A stretch of DNA of 64,000 nucleotides. It comes from UBA5543 sp964464965. Lineage in GTDB: Bacteria; Bacteroidota; Bacteroidia; Chitinophagales; Chitinophagaceae. Shown in pieces: positions 60,653 to 64,000 of this stretch. A program made the position numbers and the translations under genes. Location of the stretch: assembly GCA_964464965.1 (NCBI GenBank), contig CAYXHM010000012.1, forward strand, positions 14,946-78,945. Direction: 5' to 3'. The stretch's first letter is position 1. The number at the start of each line of letters is the position of its first letter. The notes beneath the pieces were generated by a model. That model was not told the DNA's origin. It saw only the letters and a program-made list of their open reading frames with translations, and did not search any database.

Positions 60653-61103
60653 TTCTCAACAGGTCCAGCCAGTCACCCAGGTTTTTTGCTTGCTCTTTGG
60701 TTAAATTATTGCTCATTTGCCTGAATAAAGGTTCTATCAAAGGGCCCGCTTCCTCCAGCAGTTCCAGGCCCTTTTGTGTAATGGTAATATCTACCCTGCG
60801 CCTGTTTTCTTTACTTTCTTTGCGTGTTACCAGCTTCTTAGCCACCAGCTTATCTATCAGGCGCGATACGTTGGACATTTTCTGTATCATCCTGTTTTGT
60901 ATCTCGTACAGGTTCATTGCAGCACCGTTTTGCCCGCGCAATATCCTCAGCACGTTATATTGTGGCTCGGTAATATCAAACGTCTTCAGCGCCTGTCCAA
61001 CCCTTTGTTGTAGCCACACCCCTGTAAACATGATGTTTAAAAGTGCCCGTGTATATGGATCTTTTATTGGCTTGGTGATTAAATGCTCCTCAATAGTTGG
61101 CAT
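60645..61103 (-). CDS. MarR-family transcriptional regulator
   Basis: 152 residues from the ATG at 61103 (MPTIEEHLITKPIKD); the frame to 61169 would prepend 22 residues that overlap the likely promoter. Winged-helix fold: recognition region NRMIQKMSNVSRLIDKLVAKKLV and the wing KESKENRRRVDITITQKG, both standard for MarR. The 8-bp overlap with xerD makes them one translational unit. On the minus strand a TACTTTTG sequence lies about 30 bp upstream of the start, in the divergent region shared with aroQ. Confidence 0.9.
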   Translation of the reverse strand: MPTIEEHLITKPIKDPYTRALLNIMFTGVWLQQRVGQALKTFDITEPQYNVLRILRGQNGAAMNLYEIQNRMIQKMSNVSRLIDKLVAKKLVTRKESKENRRRVDITITQKGLELLEEAGPLIEPLFRQMSNNLTKEQAKNLGDWLDLLRNE

Positions 61104-61178
61104 ATATTTGTGTTTTTTAAGCGGCTTTACAAAAGTATATAATACTACTATTTTATTATATTGTTTCAAATAAATCTT

Positions 61179-61604
61179 ATGCTCAATATTGCAATCATAA
61201 ACGGCCCTAACCTGAACCTGTTAGGCACCAGGGAAACTGACATCTACGGCAATATGCCTTTTGAAACATACCTTGAAGGGCTGAAAAATCGCTACACTGA
61301 TGTGTATTTTCATTATTACCAGAGCAATGTTGAAGGCGAACTGGTAAACCTGCTGCATAACTGCCGTGGTAATACAGACGGTATAATATTCAACGGGGCA
61401 GGTTATACCCACACCAGTGTTGCACTGGCCGATGCGATAGCAGCTATTGGCATTCCCGCTATCGAGGTGCACATATCTAATATCTATGCGCGGGAGGAAT
61501 ATCGCCAGAAGTCGCTGACAGCATCTAAATGTATAGGCTGTATTACAGGCCTGGGACTGAAAGGCTACGAACTGGCTGTACAATATTTTCTAGGACATTC
61601 ATAA
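61179..61604 (+). CDS. aroQ: Type II 3-dehydroquinate dehydratase
   Basis: 141 residues from the ATG at 61179; a TTG at 61161 would add six residues. Converts 3-dehydroquinate to 3-dehydroshikimate in the shikimate pathway; dodecameric cytoplasmic enzyme. Motifs: INGPNLNLLGTRETDIYG with the flexible-lid Arg and catalytic Tyr, NVEGELVNLLH, FNGAGYTHTSVALADAI and EVHISNIYAREEYR. Length is normal. It is convergent with fmt, with which it overlaps by 6 bp, and divergent from the marR-xerD unit. Confidence 0.96.
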   Translation: MLNIAIINGPNLNLLGTRETDIYGNMPFETYLEGLKNRYTDVYFHYYQSNVEGELVNLLHNCRGNTDGIIFNGAGYTHTSVALADAIAAIGIPAIEVHISNIYAREEYRQKSLTASKCIGCITGLGLKGYELAVQYFLGHS

Positions 61605-62531
61605 CCTGGCACCACGCAAGAACGATACAATATCCATTCTTTTTTTGCCCTCCTGCTGCACTTCATCTGCATATACCCACCCATCAGGGGTGGCAAAGCG
61701 CAGGAAGGTTTTGCCATCTGTCTCGTAGGAACCCACCACGGCGCTATGGCGCTGTATAGCAGTATGACAACTGTATATTTTAAACACTTTGTCCTGAAGT
61801 ACGGTATAAGCCGCCGGATAGGGAGACAGCCCCCTTACCAGGTTGTTAACCGCTTCAGCATTTTTTTGCCAGTCAATCTTAGTATGTTCTTTAAATATCT
61901 TTGGAGCAGTCTTCAACTCTTCTTCAGCTATTCCTGATTGGGGAACTTCGGCCAGCCTTCCCTCTGCCAGGCCTTTTACTGTTTCAACCAGCAATTCAGC
62001 ACCGGCCTGCATCAGTTTGGCATACAGGCTGCCCACGTTATCATCCGGCAGAATAGCTACCTTTTTTTGCAACAGGATGTCGCCGGTATCTATCTCGTGT
62101 TTTAATGAGAACGTTGTTACGCCTGTTTCTTTTTCACCGTTTATTATGGCCCAGTTGATGGGTGCGGCTCCCCTGTATTGCGGCAATAGCGACCCATGTA
62201 CGTTAATAGTGCCCATCGGTGGCATATCCCAGACAGCAACCGGCAGCATCCGGAAAGCCACCACTACCTGCAAATCAGCTTTGTAAGATGCCAACTCCTG
62301 CAGAAACTCCGGATTTTTCAGCTTTTCCGGCTGTAATATGGGCAAATCCTGCGTCAAGGCATACTGCTTCACCGCAGACTGGTGTAACTGCATACCTCGC
62401 CCTGCAAGTTTGTCCGGGGCTGTCACCACGGCCACTACTTTTGCACCTGCTTCTATCAATGCCTGCAACGAGGCTACCGCAAAGTCAGGTGTTCCTAAAA
62501 AAATAATCCTTAAGTCCTTAAAATCGGCCAT
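61599..62531 (-). CDS. fmt: Methionyl-tRNA formyltransferase
   Basis: 310 residues. Transfers the formyl group of 10-formyl-THF to Met-tRNAi. Family motifs: IIFLGTPDFAVASLQ at the N-terminus, LPVAVWDMPPMGTINVHGSLLPQYRG with the catalytic Asn-His pair, AAPINWAIINGEKETGV and HEIDTGDIL, then the C-terminal OB-like domain. A -7 element (TAGCTTTG) ends 7 bp before the ATG, so the transcript may be leaderless. Its stop overlaps aroQ by 6 bp. Confidence 0.96.
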   Translation of the reverse strand: MADFKDLRIIFLGTPDFAVASLQALIEAGAKVVAVVTAPDKLAGRGMQLHQSAVKQYALTQDLPILQPEKLKNPEFLQELASYKADLQVVVAFRMLPVAVWDMPPMGTINVHGSLLPQYRGAAPINWAIINGEKETGVTTFSLKHEIDTGDILLQKKVAILPDDNVGSLYAKLMQAGAELLVETVKGLAEGRLAEVPQSGIAEEELKTAPKIFKEHTKIDWQKNAEAVNNLVRGLSPYPAAYTVLQDKVFKIYSCHTAIQRHSAVVGSYETDGKTFLRFATPDGWVYADEVQQEGKKRMDIVSFLRGARL

Positions 62532-62538
62532 ACGGCTG

Positions 62539-62546
62539 CAAAGCTA
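62539..62546 (-). promoter_or_regulatory. -7 element (TAGCTTTG) adjacent to the fmt start
   Basis: Matches TAnnTTTG on the minus strand and lies 7 bp before the fmt ATG; no -33 TTTG at the usual spacing. Confidence 0.4.
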
Positions 62547-62682
62547 AGGCGATGTTACTAAAATAAATAAGTATCCCCTTTAAATATTTTCTATAATTTT
62601 GAGGCTTCACTGAACTGTAAAGGCTTTGGAGGTATATTAAGTAGGTAGCGGCTTATAATGAATGTATAGTTTTAAGTCGTTT

Positions 62683-62702
62683 CAGTCACACTAACAGTCA
62701 CA
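62683..62702. repeat. Direct repeat CAGTCACA x2 before the integrase
   Basis: Two copies of CAGTCACA (62683-62690 and 62695-62702) separated by CTAA, ending 3 bp before the integrase ATG. Could be a binding site of the integrase or of a regulator, or part of an attachment site. Confidence 0.35.
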
Positions 62703-62705
62703 AAT

Positions 62706-63938
62706 ATGAAGGCTCGCAACGTTACATTCTATATTCATCGTGAAAATTACGTTTATTACTCATTCTATGCAACAAACGGGCGTATCAGGGCTACTACGGG
62801 CATAACCGTAAAGACCGGGCAAACTCTTGACGATGTAGATAAGCCAGGCAAACACCGTATGTCACGCATAGAAATGCTGATTGATGAGTATGTAGGGCAA
62901 TGCAGGATAGCTAACAAGCCAGTAGAAACGGGACCGGTAAAAGATATTGTACTGACAGAAATAGGGAAGAAATCAAAAGGCGGGCAAACGGTTATAGAGC
63001 TTATAAAAAAATACAGGGATGCAGCCGTAGCGGGAAAGGTTATTAACAGCCAGAAACTAAAACACACGGCAGGAACTACCCGGTTATATGATACGGTGAT
63101 AAAACATTTAGAAAAAGACCCTATAAAATCTGTATTGGTTGAAGATTTAACGGAGCAAATCATAAAAAGCTATTACGGCAGGCTGATGTACATGTACAAA
63201 TACGGGAATGATAAACTTGGGTATGTCTCAAAAAATACTGCCTCAACCTATAACAATCTGTTCATTTCCATATTGTCAGCATCATTAGAGCTTGGGTGGC
63301 ACAATAATAGGGTGACTAAGAACACTGAATTATCAATGGCAGGGGAATCTATTGATTACGCAGTTTATTACAGTATTGATGAATTAAAGAGGCTGCATGC
63401 CCACAGGTTCGACAACGAGAAATACAATAACCTTAAAGACGTGTTTATATTCGGGTGCTTTGTCGGGTTTCGTCATTCAGATTACTACGCTACAGACTAC
63501 ACAAAATCCATATCAGGCGGACAGATCGTCACCAAGCTGAAAAAGAAACAAAATAAAGTATCTGTACCAATCCATCCTATAGCTATGGAGGTGCTGAAGA
63601 AGCACAACTTTTTAATACCTAAAATAAAGATGTGGGAGTTTGATATTCATATTAAGCAAGTGGTAAAAGAAGCGGGGTTTAAAGACATGGTACTATTCTC
63701 CCGGACGGAAGGCGGCCAGTTGCGTAGAGAATATAAAGAAAAGTGGGAGCTAACCAGTAGCCATACAATGAGGCGGTCATTTGCTACTAATGCCCTAAAG
63801 ATGGGGATGCCTGAATGGGCTGTTATGCTTATTGGTGGATGGAAGTCTGAAAGCGCCTTTAAGAAGTATAAGAGAATGAGCGAAACAGATGCTTATGATG
63901 CTGCCTTCTCTTCAGATTTCTATAAAATGACAATGTAG
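62706..63938 (+). CDS. Tyrosine-type integrase of a mobile element
   Basis: 410 residues. Bacteroidota element-type integrase: N-terminal arm-binding domain with the ATTGITVKTGQ segment (about 25-40), a SAM-like core-binding domain (about 95-210), and a catalytic domain with Arg in VGFRHSDYY, Lys in KLKKKQNKVSVPI, HTMRRSFATNAL (His and Arg), Trp/His position in GGWKSESAF and the nucleophile Tyr in FKKYKRM. It integrates or excises an element at an att site. No tRNA gene adjoins it. As the last full gene of the window it probably marks one end of an island that continues to the right. Confidence 0.88.
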   Translation: MKARNVTFYIHRENYVYYSFYATNGRIRATTGITVKTGQTLDDVDKPGKHRMSRIEMLIDEYVGQCRIANKPVETGPVKDIVLTEIGKKSKGGQTVIELIKKYRDAAVAGKVINSQKLKHTAGTTRLYDTVIKHLEKDPIKSVLVEDLTEQIIKSYYGRLMYMYKYGNDKLGYVSKNTASTYNNLFISILSASLELGWHNNRVTKNTELSMAGESIDYAVYYSIDELKRLHAHRFDNEKYNNLKDVFIFGCFVGFRHSDYYATDYTKSISGGQIVTKLKKKQNKVSVPIHPIAMEVLKKHNFLIPKIKMWEFDIHIKQVVKEAGFKDMVLFSRTEGGQLRREYKEKWELTSSHTMRRSFATNALKMGMPEWAVMLIGGWKSESAFKKYKRMSETDAYDAAFSSDFYKMTM

Positions 63939-63983
63939 CTACCCCTGCCTAAGAAATATAACATTAAAACAAAAAACGCACCT

Positions 63984-64000
63984 ATGCCGTTAATCAGAAT
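63984..64000 (+). CDS. Possible start of the next gene (partial)
   Basis: An ATG at 63984 follows the integrase by 45 bp and reads MPLIR before the window ends. Too short to judge; listed only because a gene is expected here if an element follows the integrase. Confidence 0.2.

Overview
The window is a continuous piece of a Bacteroidota chromosome, most likely from the Chitinophagaceae/Chitinophagales. The evidence is three long secreted proteins with type IX secretion (T9SS) type A C-terminal sorting domains, many lipoproteins, a TonB-dependent receptor with an N-terminal carboxypeptidase-like domain, the small ribosomal protein THX, absence of Shine-Dalgarno sequences, and several promoters of the Bacteroidota form TTTG-N19-TAnnTTTG (best before the tRNA-tuf operon and before the HU gene). 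Composition is moderate in GC, with a visibly AT-richer stretch at about 12.8-14.3 kb. The genus cannot be fixed from the sequence alone.

Layout. 0-12.7 kb, nearly all minus strand: envelope genes (two related lipoproteins, a tandem-HTH regulator, a 1735-residue propeller/Ig-like T9SS protein, and rpe followed by a TonB-dependent receptor and two tiny Cys-patterned lipoproteins). 12.7-15.7 kb, plus strand: a compact signalling locus (39-codon ORF, Cys-rich exported protein, stand-alone seven-helix membrane protein, NarL-type histidine kinase, response regulator) behind a promoter with an overlapping palindrome. 15.7-21.3 kb: a THUMP rRNA methyltransferase, a PID-CTERM-like small protein, a second T9SS propeller protein and a lipoprotein. 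21.4-23.7 kb: the classical tRNA-Thr/Tyr/Gly/Thr-tuf operon. 23.8-31 kb: two EGF-like lipoproteins, a third T9SS protein, DUF4294, SCO, a chromate-type transporter, a 46-residue membrane protein and pdxH.

31.4-50.9 kb is an exopolysaccharide/surface-glycan locus: Wza-like export lipoprotein, Wzc-like tyrosine kinase with a Tyr/Gly-rich tail, PglK-like ABC flippase, two family-2 and six family-4 glycosyltransferases, a NodB-fold deacetylase-like protein, an opposite-strand polytopic protein (polymerase candidate), a glutamine-dependent amidotransferase and a WbpP-type sugar epimerase. It is preceded by 440 bp carrying several palindromes. No initiating phosphoglycosyltransferase and no Wzx are seen, so either they lie elsewhere or the pathway is unusual.

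50.9-62.5 kb is mostly housekeeping: THX, HU, DUF4286, rsgA, a MacB/FtsX permease, an isolated atpG, pyk, a possibly Tat-exported class V aminotransferase, xerD with a MarR regulator, aroQ and fmt. At 62.7 kb a Bacteroidota-type tyrosine integrase begins what is probably an integrated element running off the right edge. No CRISPR array, insertion sequence or rRNA gene was seen. Nothing in the window is a clear defence or biosynthetic system of known type; the split 7TM/kinase locus is the best candidate for something undescribed.
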